A stretch of 64,000 nucleotides of DNA. Source: a virus. The translations under genes were made by a program, and so were the position numbers. The stretch spans positions 1-64,000 of the IMG/VR virus record IMGVR_UViG_3300038429_000195; one strand, written 5' to 3'. This document shows positions 8,412 through 16,620 of this stretch, in pieces (position 1 is the first letter of the stretch; each line of letters starts with the position of its first letter). The notes under the pieces were generated by a model. It was given only the letters and a program-made list of their open reading frames with translations. It was not told the origin of the DNA and did no database searches.

Positions 8412-9269
8412 TTAACCTAAATTTTTTTTATTTATAGCCACAAATCTCATAGTACTTTTATGATTAAGTATATAATCTTTTAAATCAGTAAAAATTCTTT
8501 GCCTAAAAATATAACTTGGAAGAGAATTTTGGTCATACAAAAGACCTGTAGTATAAAAAATATAATCCTTTTGAGGTATATAATCACATAATTTTTCTAT
8601 ATTCCAACCAAGTTCTATACATTCATTTCTATGTGTTTCAATAAATAAATCTACAGCATCGTTTGATAATGTTTCTTGAGCTTTTTCAAGTATTGGTACT
8701 TCGTATCCCTCTACATCTATTTTTATTAAATTTGGTTTTATATTATTTGATTTAACAAAATTATCTAAGGTATCAATATTAACTTCATGTATTTTAGCAT
8801 TTTCAGGATTACTATTAATCTCAGCATCAGACACTTTAAAGTTTGGGTCGTTTGTAAATCGTGCCATATTAGTATTGTGATAATAACATTTTCCAACATA
8901 ATTATTTAACCCAATTGGATGTGTACTTAAATTCCAATTATTTAATTTAGCAGTATTTTGTAATCTCTCACAATGAGAACGAATAGGTTCTATTGAATAA
9001 CATCGATGGTCTTTTACTAAAGAACAATATACCGAAGAAACTATTCCACAATATGTTCCAATATCAATAAAAACACTCGGAGAATTTTCTATACAATATA
9101 ATTTAAAAGCTGTCATTTCAGAAACTATTTCTGGGTTTGAATTCCAGATAGATTCTGGTCCCACTTCAATACACTTATACCGTCTATGCCATTCATAAAT
9201 ATTATCGTCCATTTTCCATTCTACACCATGTACATTCGCTATTTTCATAATTTTTGATTTATATTCCAT
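8412..9269 (-). CDS. FkbM-family SAM-dependent methyltransferase
   Basis: 285 aa from the chosen start. A Rossmann methyltransferase core is visible: SVFIDIGTYCGIVSSVY (motif I, SAM binding), a CYSIEP acidic strand end, then NLIKIDVEGYEVPILEKA, which is the FkbM hallmark D-V-E-G-x-E, and an IETH segment. FkbM enzymes O-methylate sugars or similar small groups. In a phage beside fibre and capsid genes it may modify virion or host surface glycans (inference). The frame stays open to 9329, but those first residues lie in AT-rich sequence against the terminator. ATG 9269 (MEYKSK) or 9248 (MKIANV) is more likely. No TATTTATA was seen directly upstream. Confidence 0.85.
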   Translation of the reverse strand: MEYKSKIMKIANVHGVEWKMDDNIYEWHRRYKCIEVGPESIWNSNPEIVSEMTAFKLYCIENSPSVFIDIGTYCGIVSSVYCSLVKDHRCYSIEPIRSHCERLQNTAKLNNWNLSTHPIGLNNYVGKCYYHNTNMARFTNDPNFKVSDAEINSNPENAKIHEVNIDTLDNFVKSNNIKPNLIKIDVEGYEVPILEKAQETLSNDAVDLFIETHRNECIELGWNIEKLCDYIPQKDYIFYTTGLLYDQNSLPSYIFRQRIFTDLKDYILNHKSTMRFVAINKKNLG

Positions 9270-9336
9270 AGATATCAAAATTCTACAATAAAATCTAAAC
9301 AAGAATGAAATAAAATTAAATAAATGCAAAAGAAAA

Positions 9337-9356
9337 GAGCCGTATTTCTACGGCTC
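9337..9356 (-). terminator. Strong terminator after the major capsid gene
   Basis: An 8-bp perfect stem gagccgta/tacggctc with loop tttc. It has TTTTCTTTT on the minus-strand 3' side and a T-run on the plus-strand side, so it could work in both directions. It lies about 30 nt after the capsid gene stop and shares a 24-nt identical flank-plus-arm with the terminator at 7735-7754. Confidence 0.9.
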
Positions 9357-9386
9357 CTTTTTTGTTTAATTGATTATCTGTTAAGA

Positions 9387-11234
9387 TTATACCGTGTCCA
9401 AATCGGCAATGTAAATCTTGCCATAGAATTCAGGACGAACAATCTTCTTCGCGTAACGGGTCATTACACCACGTCTTGGCGTGAAGTTCACAGGGTCATA
9501 CACTAACGGTGTCTGAACCAATGGAATGTATGGAGCATATACTGCACCAGTTTCCAAGAAGTTATTACCACGGAAGCCCATTAGAATGATATTATCAGTC
9601 ATATATGGGTTCTTGTAAACTTGGAACCTTGAAGCAAATGAACCAACCCTTGAAACGCCCATAGCAAACTTTGCTTGGTCGCCATCGGTATTCACTACGA
9701 ATCCCGGAATAGATTCAAGAACAGTTGCCACTGTTGGGGAGATAACCATGAAGTTAGCACCACCACGAAGCGTCAATTGGTGAATCCTGTTGGATACCTT
9801 TTGAATCTTGTTACCAAGAGTTTGGTACCATGTTGCCTTGGTGTAGTAACCACCAGTACCTGCCGTTGTTGTTTGAACGAATTGGTAAGTACCAGTTCCA
9901 GTAGGAACTATTTCCGTATTAAGCCTTGCACTCCAACGTTCAATATTGATAGGTAATACTGCGTTAATCAACATATCAAGAATTTCAAGGTCAATTTCCA
10001 TTGAAACATATTCAGACAACAGAGCAGTCAATTCTGCTTCTGCGTCAATGCTATGATAAGCATTCAAGTCTTGAGCAAGTTCAGGAGTCCAGACAGCTTT
10101 CAACTTACGTGTCTTAGCTACGATTGGTTCGGAGTTAAGTTGCAAGTTTACTTCTGGAATACCGATATCCTTGTTAAGACCAGTATCAGTAGTTGACTTA
10201 CCTGTTCCATAAACAAATCCCGTATCAGTACCAGTAGCATTAGCATTGTTTGGATTATCTTCGAAGTCACCACGGTCTTGTGGGCTTGGTTGAACTGTGT
10301 AATAAATATTACCAGTGAAGGAACCAGTAGCACCAGCCGAAGCTGATAAGACAAACTGGATTTCACCAACCTGAGCACCACCAGCATCGATACCAGTACC
10401 CACTACAAATTTTGTAAATGGTGGGAAATACATAGGACCGGAGCCGGCAGCACTACCTGATTGAAATGAAGCAGTTAGCCCTGCTGTAGATCCAGTAACA
10501 ATGCTATATGGCATGAATGAACGAACAGCTAATGGGTCAAACGGATTACCTTGACTAGTCGTAGTACTATAAAAATTTGAAGTTTTAAAAGTAATAAGCT
10601 GATTGTTATTAAACGATGCTGAAATACTATTCAAAATTCCTTGTACTGAACCAGATGAGGCATATTGAGTATAATAATTAGCCAACCAGTCAATATCTTC
10701 CAATGTTGATGTAGCTGCACTAAATGTTACTGCAGTTGCAGCTTTTTGATTAATGGTGTAACCATATCGGCCTGCGCCGTATAGACCACCGCCGAATGTA
10801 TCAGTAGAACCTAGTTTAGCACCAGTACCACCGAACAATGATTGATAATATGAACCTGATGTATCGGCAGGATTACCACCGTGAGGTGAGCCATACTTGA
10901 AATCCAAGTAGAACACAAGACCAGATGGGAGGTTCATAGGCTGAACGGATACGAATTCCTTCGCAGCAAATTCAGCAAATACACGTCTGACCAACGGGAG
11001 AGCTACGCCAGCCCACTGTTCAGAGTTTGCGGAAGTACCAGTAGCAGTTGCTTCTTCAATCAGTTGTTTAGCCTGATTTTCGAGCAAGACCGACATATTG
11101 GACTTCTCAATATCACTCTTAATACCATCAAGAAGACCGGTTTTATCCCACTTGGTCACAAGACCACGGGTTTCCTGCATCAAACGAGCTTGAGGATTGA
11201 GAGTGTTTGTTAACAATGATTTAATATTTTCCAT
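9387..11234 (-). CDS. 23: Major capsid protein, gp23-like
   Basis: 615 aa. The segment SEQWAGVALPLVRRVFAEF, followed by MNLPSGLVFYLDFKYG, is typical of T4-like gp23 major capsid proteins. The C-terminal half has PEFYGKIYIADL and NPYMTDNIILMGFRGNNF. It builds the capsid shell. The N-terminal ~61 residues look like the scaffold-binding propeptide; IEE followed by A at residues 59-62 fits the (L/I)-x-E rule of gp21-type proteases and is close to the T4 cut after residue 65. It is longer than T4 gp23 (521 aa), with extra Ser/Gly/Thr-rich stretches (about residues 120-350) that may form a surface insertion. It follows the scaffold gene and ends at a strong terminator, as expected for the most abundant late product. 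Confidence 0.95.
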   Translation of the reverse strand: MENIKSLLTNTLNPQARLMQETRGLVTKWDKTGLLDGIKSDIEKSNMSVLLENQAKQLIEEATATGTSANSEQWAGVALPLVRRVFAEFAAKEFVSVQPMNLPSGLVFYLDFKYGSPHGGNPADTSGSYYQSLFGGTGAKLGSTDTFGGGLYGAGRYGYTINQKAATAVTFSAATSTLEDIDWLANYYTQYASSGSVQGILNSISASFNNNQLITFKTSNFYSTTTSQGNPFDPLAVRSFMPYSIVTGSTAGLTASFQSGSAAGSGPMYFPPFTKFVVGTGIDAGGAQVGEIQFVLSASAGATGSFTGNIYYTVQPSPQDRGDFEDNPNNANATGTDTGFVYGTGKSTTDTGLNKDIGIPEVNLQLNSEPIVAKTRKLKAVWTPELAQDLNAYHSIDAEAELTALLSEYVSMEIDLEILDMLINAVLPINIERWSARLNTEIVPTGTGTYQFVQTTTAGTGGYYTKATWYQTLGNKIQKVSNRIHQLTLRGGANFMVISPTVATVLESIPGFVVNTDGDQAKFAMGVSRVGSFASRFQVYKNPYMTDNIILMGFRGNNFLETGAVYAPYIPLVQTPLVYDPVNFTPRRGVMTRYAKKIVRPEFYGKIYIADLDTV

Positions 11235-11276
11235 ATATTGTTTTTTCTCTATTTTTATTTTTTGCTCACTAGATTA

Positions 11277-12869
11277 TTACTTCTTTTCAGGAGTAGTAGT
11301 CTTCGGTGTATCTTTGATTCCAGCGAGCTTCTTGAATCTAAGAGCCATCTCATTACCTTCAGTAATTAACTTGGAAGGTTTTGTTGATGACACCGGCTTT
11401 GATGCGAATCCTTCGGTAATTTGCTTAACTTGTCCCTTTTGCGAAACCGGTTTTACAACCGATTTTACAGAGTGGGTTTTTGTCATTTGCGTACCGAAAT
11501 TCAAGGACTCCGCCAATAGGGCGTAGGCCAGCTTGACTTCACGAACACTTTTTGTTAGGTCAAATGATTCAACGATTTTCATACGATATGAATCGTCCAA
11601 AACACCTGCGAATTCTTTAAACAACTTGTTCGTGTAAAGTAGTTTAGCATTCAACAGATTGACCTCATTAATTTGTCCACGGAGGAATTCAATGGTTTTA
11701 TAGGCTTCTTTCAAAGCAACCCTGTATTGAGATGCTTCTGCCATTGGTTTACCTGTTTCAGACCCACTACCAATGTTGCCTTTACCTTGAATATTATGAT
11801 TTTTACCCGGTAGCTGTCTCTTACTAGCATCTGGACCGGGTGGATAACCCTTTACACCACCGGTTTTGTCCTGACCAGCAAGTTCTTTGGTTGGAAGACC
11901 TTGATTTTGTAAGGCTTCATCCATTTCTTCATACCCTTCTTCTTCCTCTTCTTCTTCGCCTTCTTCATTAAGAGCGGCGAGTAATTCATCTAGATTGATA
12001 TTTTCTTCATCTTCTGCAGCTCCAACAGGTTCTTCAACCGGTTCTTCAGCAGGTTCTCTAACTGGTCGCCTACTTGCTCCACCAGCATCCATAGCTGTTG
12101 GGGGGACTGTATCAGCTCCCGGTTCAGCTTCTGGTTCCGGTTCAAGATTAATATCAACTTCACTACCCGGTTCTGCTTCAATATTGGCAGCAGGTTCTTC
12201 GTCACCAGTAACGGGTTCTCTTTCATCACCAGTAACAGGCGATGACACTCCACCACTATCTTCTGGTGCTGGTGTTAGTTCTGGAGCAGCAGGTTCTTCT
12301 TCCGTTCTACCTTCTTCTTCCTCTGCTACTTCATTTTCCAACTCTGCAATAATTTCATCTAAATCTTCCGAAGTTAGACCAGCTTCTTCAACCCTACCCT
12401 CATCTTCCTCCTCGCCCTCTTCTTCCCTTCTACCTTCATCTTCCTCTTCGGCAGTTTCATCCATTTTCTTCCTACCTTCATCTTCCTCTTCTTCTTCTTC
12501 GGCAGTTTCATTAACTTTCTTACCGAGTTTAGGAACGCCTGTTGGGCCTAATCCAGCTTGAACGGCTTTAAAATCCACATCACCGGCGCCACCTTTTGGT
12601 GTTTTGGGATTACCTTTAGAAACGGCTTTGGTTGCTGGTCCCTTAGCTTCTCCACCACTTCCATGAACCTGATTTGGAGCTTCTACTTCCTGTAGTCCCT
12701 CTTCTTGGTCTTCTTCTTCTTCGGATTCCTCTTTTAATTTGTCGGCAAACATTGCCTCAAAACGGGGAGCGAAGGCTTCTTCAAGAGCGGCTTTAGCATT
12801 GGCGAGAGCAGTGGCTCTTACTGCCTTAGCATCAGCAATCGCTTCTTTCAATAGTTCACTATTAATCAT
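11277..12869 (-). CDS. 22: Prohead core scaffold protein, gp22-like, with long Glu-rich region
   Basis: 530 aa. The N-terminus (INSELLKEAIADAKAVRATALANAK) and the C-terminal 150 residues (YRVALKEAYKTIEFLRGQINEVNLLNAKLLYTN, split by a short break; YRMKIVESFDLTKSVREVKLAYALLAE) are alpha-helical and resemble T4-like gp22 core proteins. Between them lie about 300 residues very rich in Glu, Gly and Pro with EEEDEGR repeats. It would form the internal core on which gp23 assembles and be degraded by the gp21-type protease. It is directly upstream of the capsid gene, as gp22 is in T4. It is about twice the length of T4 gp22; the acidic region accounts for the excess. Confidence 0.85.
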   Translation of the reverse strand: MINSELLKEAIADAKAVRATALANAKAALEEAFAPRFEAMFADKLKEESEEEEDQEEGLQEVEAPNQVHGSGGEAKGPATKAVSKGNPKTPKGGAGDVDFKAVQAGLGPTGVPKLGKKVNETAEEEEEEDEGRKKMDETAEEEDEGRREEEGEEEDEGRVEEAGLTSEDLDEIIAELENEVAEEEEGRTEEEPAAPELTPAPEDSGGVSSPVTGDEREPVTGDEEPAANIEAEPGSEVDINLEPEPEAEPGADTVPPTAMDAGGASRRPVREPAEEPVEEPVGAAEDEENINLDELLAALNEEGEEEEEEEGYEEMDEALQNQGLPTKELAGQDKTGGVKGYPPGPDASKRQLPGKNHNIQGKGNIGSGSETGKPMAEASQYRVALKEAYKTIEFLRGQINEVNLLNAKLLYTNKLFKEFAGVLDDSYRMKIVESFDLTKSVREVKLAYALLAESLNFGTQMTKTHSVKSVVKPVSQKGQVKQITEGFASKPVSSTKPSKLITEGNEMALRFKKLAGIKDTPKTTTPEKK

Positions 12870-12966
12870 AAAATTGTTTTCTTTGTTTTCTGAAGTTATT
12901 TGAACTCCAATGAAGTTTACGTTTTTGAATACGTGGCAGCAAATAGAAATTACTGCATTTCTGTAA

Positions 12967-12974
12967 TATAAATA
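12967..12974 (-). promoter_or_regulatory. Late-promoter-like octamer TATTTATA for the scaffold-capsid operon
   Basis: Minus-strand TATTTATA lies 97 nt before the scaffold start, in the 227-nt gap between divergent genes. This is one of the few copies with a long 5' leader. It is the only octamer seen upstream of the scaffold and capsid genes. Confidence 0.5.
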
Positions 12975-13083
12975 GTATTATATTTTCTAAAATACAAAAA
13001 ATTTTATTAAATAATAAAATTCTATTATGAAATGAAACTATATCTTACCTTAAAGAAACTGATATTTAACTAAAATTATGTAA

Positions 13084-13091
13084 TATTTATT
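13084..13091 (+). promoter_or_regulatory. Late-promoter-like octamer TATTTATT (plus strand)
   Basis: Plus-strand TATTTATT lies 5 nt before the ATG of 13097..13876. The sense orientation is the same as for the minus-strand genes, which supports TATTTAT[AT] as a directional signal. Confidence 0.4.
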
Positions 13092-13096
13092 TATGT

Positions 13097-13876
13097 ATGC
13101 CCAGCAAATCATTAAACCAACAAGAATTTTTTAAAAAAGTAAGACATGCAAAACATGACCCTGATTATGGAAGTGCATATGTTAGAAAAGTAGCAAATTC
13201 AATGAGTGACTCTGATATTGATGATTTTGCTAATTCTTTAGCTGAATTAAAAACCAAAAAAGCAGTATTGTCAATTCTTAAAGATATTCGTGAACCGATG
13301 TATCTTGATGAAGTAGGTGAAGAATCTACTTCAATTGACCCAGTATCAACCACATTTCATGTAAAAGAAGAATGGGCAACATATATAAAACCTTACATCG
13401 GTCAACCCTTTTCACCAAGAGAATTAGCTGCATTGGACAATTTCAAAGAAAAGAAACCAACCACTACTGCTAGAACCGAAATATGGTATAAAACTACAGA
13501 CCCATTTGGAACCAGTCATGTTACCGTTATTAAGAAAATGAAAGATAGTGGTCAATTTTCTTTTACAGCTTTTCAAAAACATGACAGACCAATATCTGAC
13601 GAAGAAAAAAAGAAAAAAGAACAAGAGAAACAAATGGCTACTGGTCTTGGCGGTACTGAAGCTGGATTAGGTAGCGCAGGCGGTCTTGGTGGACCACCAA
13701 CATTTCCTCAAGGTGCAGTTCCTCCGGGTTCTCCAATTCCACCAGCCGCTGAACCTGAACAACAAGAAAAAGAAGAAGAAAAAGAAGATATCATCGTTAC
13801 CAAATCTATTTTATTTAAAGATGATATTAAAGGCGCGGCTATTCTTGTAGAATTTCTAAAAAAATTAGACCTATAA
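13097..13876 (+). CDS. Hypothetical protein heading the plus-strand island
   Basis: 259 aa. The N-terminus is helical and basic (EFFKKVRHAKHDPDYGSAYVRK would be one long segment; key residues 10-30). The middle resembles a small alpha/beta domain (FHVKEEWATYIKPYIGQPF, RTEIWYKTTDPFGTSHVTV). Residues about 175-225 are a Gly/Pro/Ala/Gln/Glu linker (GLGGTEAGLGSAGGLGG). A short C-terminal helix follows (IKGAAILVEFLKKL). The family was not recognised. It is the first of four genes read in the opposite direction to the rest of the window, 1 nt from the next gene. The low-complexity linker resembles those in the portal and 22510..23640 proteins, so a head-related role is possible. Confidence 0.6.
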   Translation: MPSKSLNQQEFFKKVRHAKHDPDYGSAYVRKVANSMSDSDIDDFANSLAELKTKKAVLSILKDIREPMYLDEVGEESTSIDPVSTTFHVKEEWATYIKPYIGQPFSPRELAALDNFKEKKPTTTARTEIWYKTTDPFGTSHVTVIKKMKDSGQFSFTAFQKHDRPISDEEKKKKEQEKQMATGLGGTEAGLGSAGGLGGPPTFPQGAVPPGSPIPPAAEPEQQEKEEEKEDIIVTKSILFKDDIKGAAILVEFLKKLDL

Positions 13877-13877
13877 T

Positions 13878-14180
13878 ATGATTAAACTTACAGAATTATT
13901 AAAACATATTGTTAGCGACGAACGTGATAAAGGATTAACTCCGGTTGATAATTGGAAAGCAACCGATGCTATGTATCTTGAAGATATGGGTTTTAAAAAT
14001 GATGGTATGTTTTATTATGCTCTTAAAAGACCAGAAATGAGATTAAGCCATAAAAAAGGCACAGGTTTTATTATTGAAGATAGAACAAAAAAAGAAAAAC
14101 GAACATTCCTAAAATTTAAAGACCTTGAAGAATATTTTGCTAATTATAAGCAAAAATGGGAAAACCGGCCCTATTTATAA
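13878..14180 (+). CDS. Small protein with LxxLL-type helical N-terminus
   Basis: 100 aa. It begins MIKLTELLKHIVSDE, similar in spacing to the MIKLKSLLTE and MKQSQLKQLIKEIV starts elsewhere, then continues with a small alpha/beta domain (WKATDAMYLEDMGF, MFYYALKRPEM, TFLKFKDLEEYFANY). The function was not recognised. It starts 1 nt after the previous stop and overlaps the next gene by 25 nt, so the three are translated as one unit. Confidence 0.6.
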   Translation: MIKLTELLKHIVSDERDKGLTPVDNWKATDAMYLEDMGFKNDGMFYYALKRPEMRLSHKKGTGFIIEDRTKKEKRTFLKFKDLEEYFANYKQKWENRPYL

Positions 14181-14968
14181 GACATATGAATGGCGATTGG
14201 AGCCCAGCTGAAAAAGATCCACAACTTGATACTGATATCAAGAGATTAACGGGCATTGACAGAAAAAAAGCTATTATCGATAAAATTTGTCCTTTCTGTC
14301 ATAAACCTGTAGATGTGAATAAATTTCGTGATGAACAAAGTAGAAAAGAATTTAGAATTAGTGGTCTTTGCCAAAACTGTCAAGATAAAATGTTTGGGAA
14401 AGAAGAAGAAACCGAAAATCTTATGAAAGAAAATTTAGAAGTACAAGAGTTTAGTCTAAAGAAAATTGTTGAAAATTTATCCAATATTCCCAGAGATGGT
14501 GGTGCTAGATTTGGTGATGAAGTTAAAAAACTTTCCCCACAACAAAAAAAAGAATTGATGGAGAAGGTTAGCAAATTCAACGAATATGGAAAAGTTTTAC
14601 GATGTGAAACGGCTTTAATGGAAATGGCAAAAAATCTTTCTGAAATTGGTCAAATGGCAGAATCTTACGCTATGACCGAATCTGGTGATTATTTTCAAGC
14701 CGAAGTTGTCAAAAGAGATTTTAATGAAGTAAAAAAGATTACCAAAGATTTTTCAAAACGAGCCAAAGAATGTTACGGTGGTCTTCAGCAATTAAATGCT
14801 CTTTACGAAGATATGGGTAGAAAAATGGAAAGATATTTTGAAATACAATCCTTGGACGAAATTGCTTCTGCAATTCCACAACAAGAAATTTCAGCACCTG
14901 CTCCAAGAATAGGTGAAGTATCGGATGAAGAAGAAAGTCTTACCGAACAACACTTAAAAAAAAATTAA
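14156..14968 (+). CDS. Zinc-ribbon, coiled-coil protein (possible upstream half of a frameshifted fusion)
   Basis: 270 aa. An N-terminal zinc ribbon CPFC (about residues 45-48) pairs with CQNC (about 72-75). A long helical region of about 170 residues follows (LSPQQKKELMEKVSKFNEYG, FSKRAKECYGGLQQLNALYE). It ends LTEQHLKKN right after a run of nine A. The next open segment continues without a stop from this run in the -1 frame as KKKLNEVGETTRSGRTPLD, so the two may be one protein. The function was not recognised. The start overlaps 13878..14180 by 25 nt. Confidence 0.6.
   Translation: MGKPALFIRHMNGDWSPAEKDPQLDTDIKRLTGIDRKKAIIDKICPFCHKPVDVNKFRDEQSRKEFRISGLCQNCQDKMFGKEEETENLMKENLEVQEFSLKKIVENLSNIPRDGGARFGDEVKKLSPQQKKELMEKVSKFNEYGKVLRCETALMEMAKNLSEIGQMAESYAMTESGDYFQAEVVKRDFNEVKKITKDFSKRAKECYGGLQQLNALYEDMGRKMERYFEIQSLDEIASAIPQQEISAPAPRIGEVSDEEESLTEQHLKKN
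14956..14964 (+). other. A9 run: candidate -1 frameshift site
   Basis: Nine consecutive A preceded by CTT. Sliding one base back here moves the ribosome from the frame of 14156..14968 into the frame of 15031..15564, which is open across the junction and lacks a good start of its own. The same pattern would arise from a missing or extra A in the assembly. Confidence 0.5.
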
Positions 14969-15030
14969 ATGAAGTTGGAGAAACGACAAGAAGCGGCAGA
15001 ACTCCATTAGATGTCAATCATATTGTAGAT

Positions 15031-15564
15031 TTGTTGGAAAGTTTACCCACCCCCTCAGTTATTGTTTTCGTAGATGGCAATAAGGAAAATTACGCAATGT
15101 ATCTTGACTCAAATTTTAGACATTTAAGAGGAATTCCATTCGTATCAGTATCAAAAACAATTAGTAATGTTAGTGGTCCTCAAGGAAAATTTCTTCCATC
15201 ATACTATTATAATGATTTTAGAGATAAAATGAAAGTTGTTAAATCAGTAAAAGATATCGCTGATAACATACACGATTATACTTTTGGTGATTACTTGGAA
15301 TTTAATAATGTAGATTTAAAAAGAAGGAGATTAAAATCCACAGACCCCCATAAAATAGGAGACGACCTGTTTACAGCTCAAGAAAAACTTATATTACTTC
15401 AGCGTTATACTGAAAGTCTTACATACAGAATTTTTAACGCTTACAAATATGAATATAATGTATCTAAACTTAGCCAAGGCCCTACACCAATTGCACCTGT
15501 TCCAACAGTTCCTCTAAGCAAGATAATAAAACCTTGGGTTGTTAAAAAACCAAAAGAAGGATAA
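15031..15564 (+). CDS. Hypothetical protein, probably expressed by frameshift from 14156..14968
   Basis: 177 aa from TTG 15031, but the frame is open upstream to the A9 run at 14956-14964. The frame has no ATG between the run and this point, and no Shine-Dalgarno sequence precedes the TTG. The protein has an alpha/beta start (LPTPSVIVFVDGNKENYAMY), a central helical part (DDLFTAQEKLILLQRYTES) and a Pro-rich tail (GPTPIAPVPTVPLSKIIKPW). The family was not recognised. It is convergent with 15572..15838, with only 7 nt between the stops and no clear hairpin. Confidence 0.55.
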   Translation: MLESLPTPSVIVFVDGNKENYAMYLDSNFRHLRGIPFVSVSKTISNVSGPQGKFLPSYYYNDFRDKMKVVKSVKDIADNIHDYTFGDYLEFNNVDLKRRRLKSTDPHKIGDDLFTAQEKLILLQRYTESLTYRIFNAYKYEYNVSKLSQGPTPIAPVPTVPLSKIIKPWVVKKPKEG

Positions 15565-15571
15565 TATCTAC

Positions 15572-15838
15572 TTAATTTGTAGTATTATTTACATCCTCAG
15601 TTTTACACACTTCAATATAACGTTTCATCCAACGCATAAAATAGATTGCTTTATCTTCGGCAAGGAATGTAGCACGACCTGTAGTGGCTTCTTGAAGAGA
15701 AATTGGAAATAAAAATCCATCTTGGTGTTGATACCAAAATTCATTATCCCTGAAATAAACAAATCTTACAACCTTATTATCTCTCACCAAATCAATAAGT
15801 TTTACTGTTTTGGGATCAACATATTTAACATTTTTCAT
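15572..15838 (-). CDS. Small hypothetical protein
   Basis: 88 aa. The body looks beta-rich, ending in a helix (LIDLVRDNKVVRFVYFRDNE, FLFPISLQEATTGRATF, AIYFMRWMKRYIEVC). Similar small proteins are common in the early regions of T4-like phages, but no function was recognised. Its ATG overlaps the end of 15825..16322 by 14 nt. Confidence 0.6.
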   Translation of the reverse strand: MKNVKYVDPKTVKLIDLVRDNKVVRFVYFRDNEFWYQHQDGFLFPISLQEATTGRATFLAEDKAIYFMRWMKRYIEVCKTEDVNNTTN

Positions 15839-16322
15839 AATTGTGATTTATAGGCAATTTAGTTCCTCTAACATGTACGGCATGTCTGTGGTAATACATT
15901 TCTGAACTTCCAAAGGTTCCTTTCCAAATAAACGGAGAATCTTCCAATGATATTCTATGAACGTAATGATATTTCTGATCTTTCATCCATTTTAAAATCA
16001 TAGGTTTAAAAATATCTTTTTTACTAAAATAATCAAACACACTTTCAATACCTCTCCACCTGCCGGCATCAAGGTCATAAGTTTTTGTGTATCCTACACC
16101 ACAATATCTGGCTGTTTTACAAATCATTGGTAATACATTAGGAACAGTTCCATCAATATACGATTTCATTATAGGATGGGTGGGGTCATCAAATTGATGA
16201 ATAAATGTTGGATATTCTACAAAAATAAACCCCGCTTCTTCAATTTCTTCCGGTGTCCACAAATCATTCGGTAAATGATAAGCACCCGGATAATGATGAC
16301 TTAATTTTAATCTATCATTCAT
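15825..16322 (-). CDS. Hypothetical protein rich in His, Tyr and Trp
   Basis: 165 aa. Segments include LWTPEEIEEAGFIFVEYP, MICKTARYCGVGYTKTYD and MYYHRHAVHVRGTKL. The pattern of His, Tyr and Trp suggests a compact enzyme-like or binding domain, but no family was identified. It overlaps the end of 16315..16617 by 8 nt within the accessory gene run. Confidence 0.55.
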   Translation of the reverse strand: MNDRLKLSHHYPGAYHLPNDLWTPEEIEEAGFIFVEYPTFIHQFDDPTHPIMKSYIDGTVPNVLPMICKTARYCGVGYTKTYDLDAGRWRGIESVFDYFSKKDIFKPMILKWMKDQKYHYVHRISLEDSPFIWKGTFGSSEMYYHRHAVHVRGTKLPINHNYEKC

Positions 16323-16617
16323 TTTTTATAAACTTTCCTATATTACTTTTTATAAAAATTTCTTCTTTACTATTCCATGCAAATATCCAACAATTATCTT
16401 TATTATCTGATTTACAAAAAAATATAGGGGCACCTTCATCACATCCACCGCCTTCATCAAAAATCACAAGTCTCTCCTTTTTTCCCCTGTCATTAATATT
16501 ACATTCACGTTCTCCCAAGCAGACAAGAAACATATCCTTTAAAGGTCGCATGGAATTATCAGATTTAAATTTGATGGATAAATTTTCCCACTGTAATACA
16601 AGTCGCTTATTTGTCAT
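16315..16617 (-). CDS. Small hypothetical protein
   Basis: 100 aa. Segments: MTNKRLVLQWENLSIKFKS, FLVCLGERECNINDRGKK, GGGCDEGAPIFFCKSDNK. The alternation of strands and several Cys suggest a small beta domain. No family was recognised. It starts 3 nt downstream of the stop of 16621..16845. Confidence 0.5.
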   Translation of the reverse strand: MTNKRLVLQWENLSIKFKSDNSMRPLKDMFLVCLGERECNINDRGKKERLVIFDEGGGCDEGAPIFFCKSDNKDNCWIFAWNSKEEIFIKSNIGKFIKNE

Positions 16618-16620
16618 AGT

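Noticed and set aside
8412-9329. Longest frame for the methyltransferase, starting at 9329
   Set aside because: The extra N-terminal residues are Phe/Ile-rich AT sequence reaching to the terminator hairpin. ATG 9269 or 9248 is more credible.
11995-12561. Long plus-strand open frame rich in Ser and Pro
   Set aside because: It is the antisense image of the Glu-rich scaffold region (GAA/GAG read backwards gives TTC/CTC, Ser/Leu/Pro). The scaffold frame has T4-like flanking helices.
12870-13096. Riboswitch or structured leader in the divergent 227-nt gap
   Set aside because: Only the octamers and weak, short complementarities were seen; there is no conserved aptamer-like structure.
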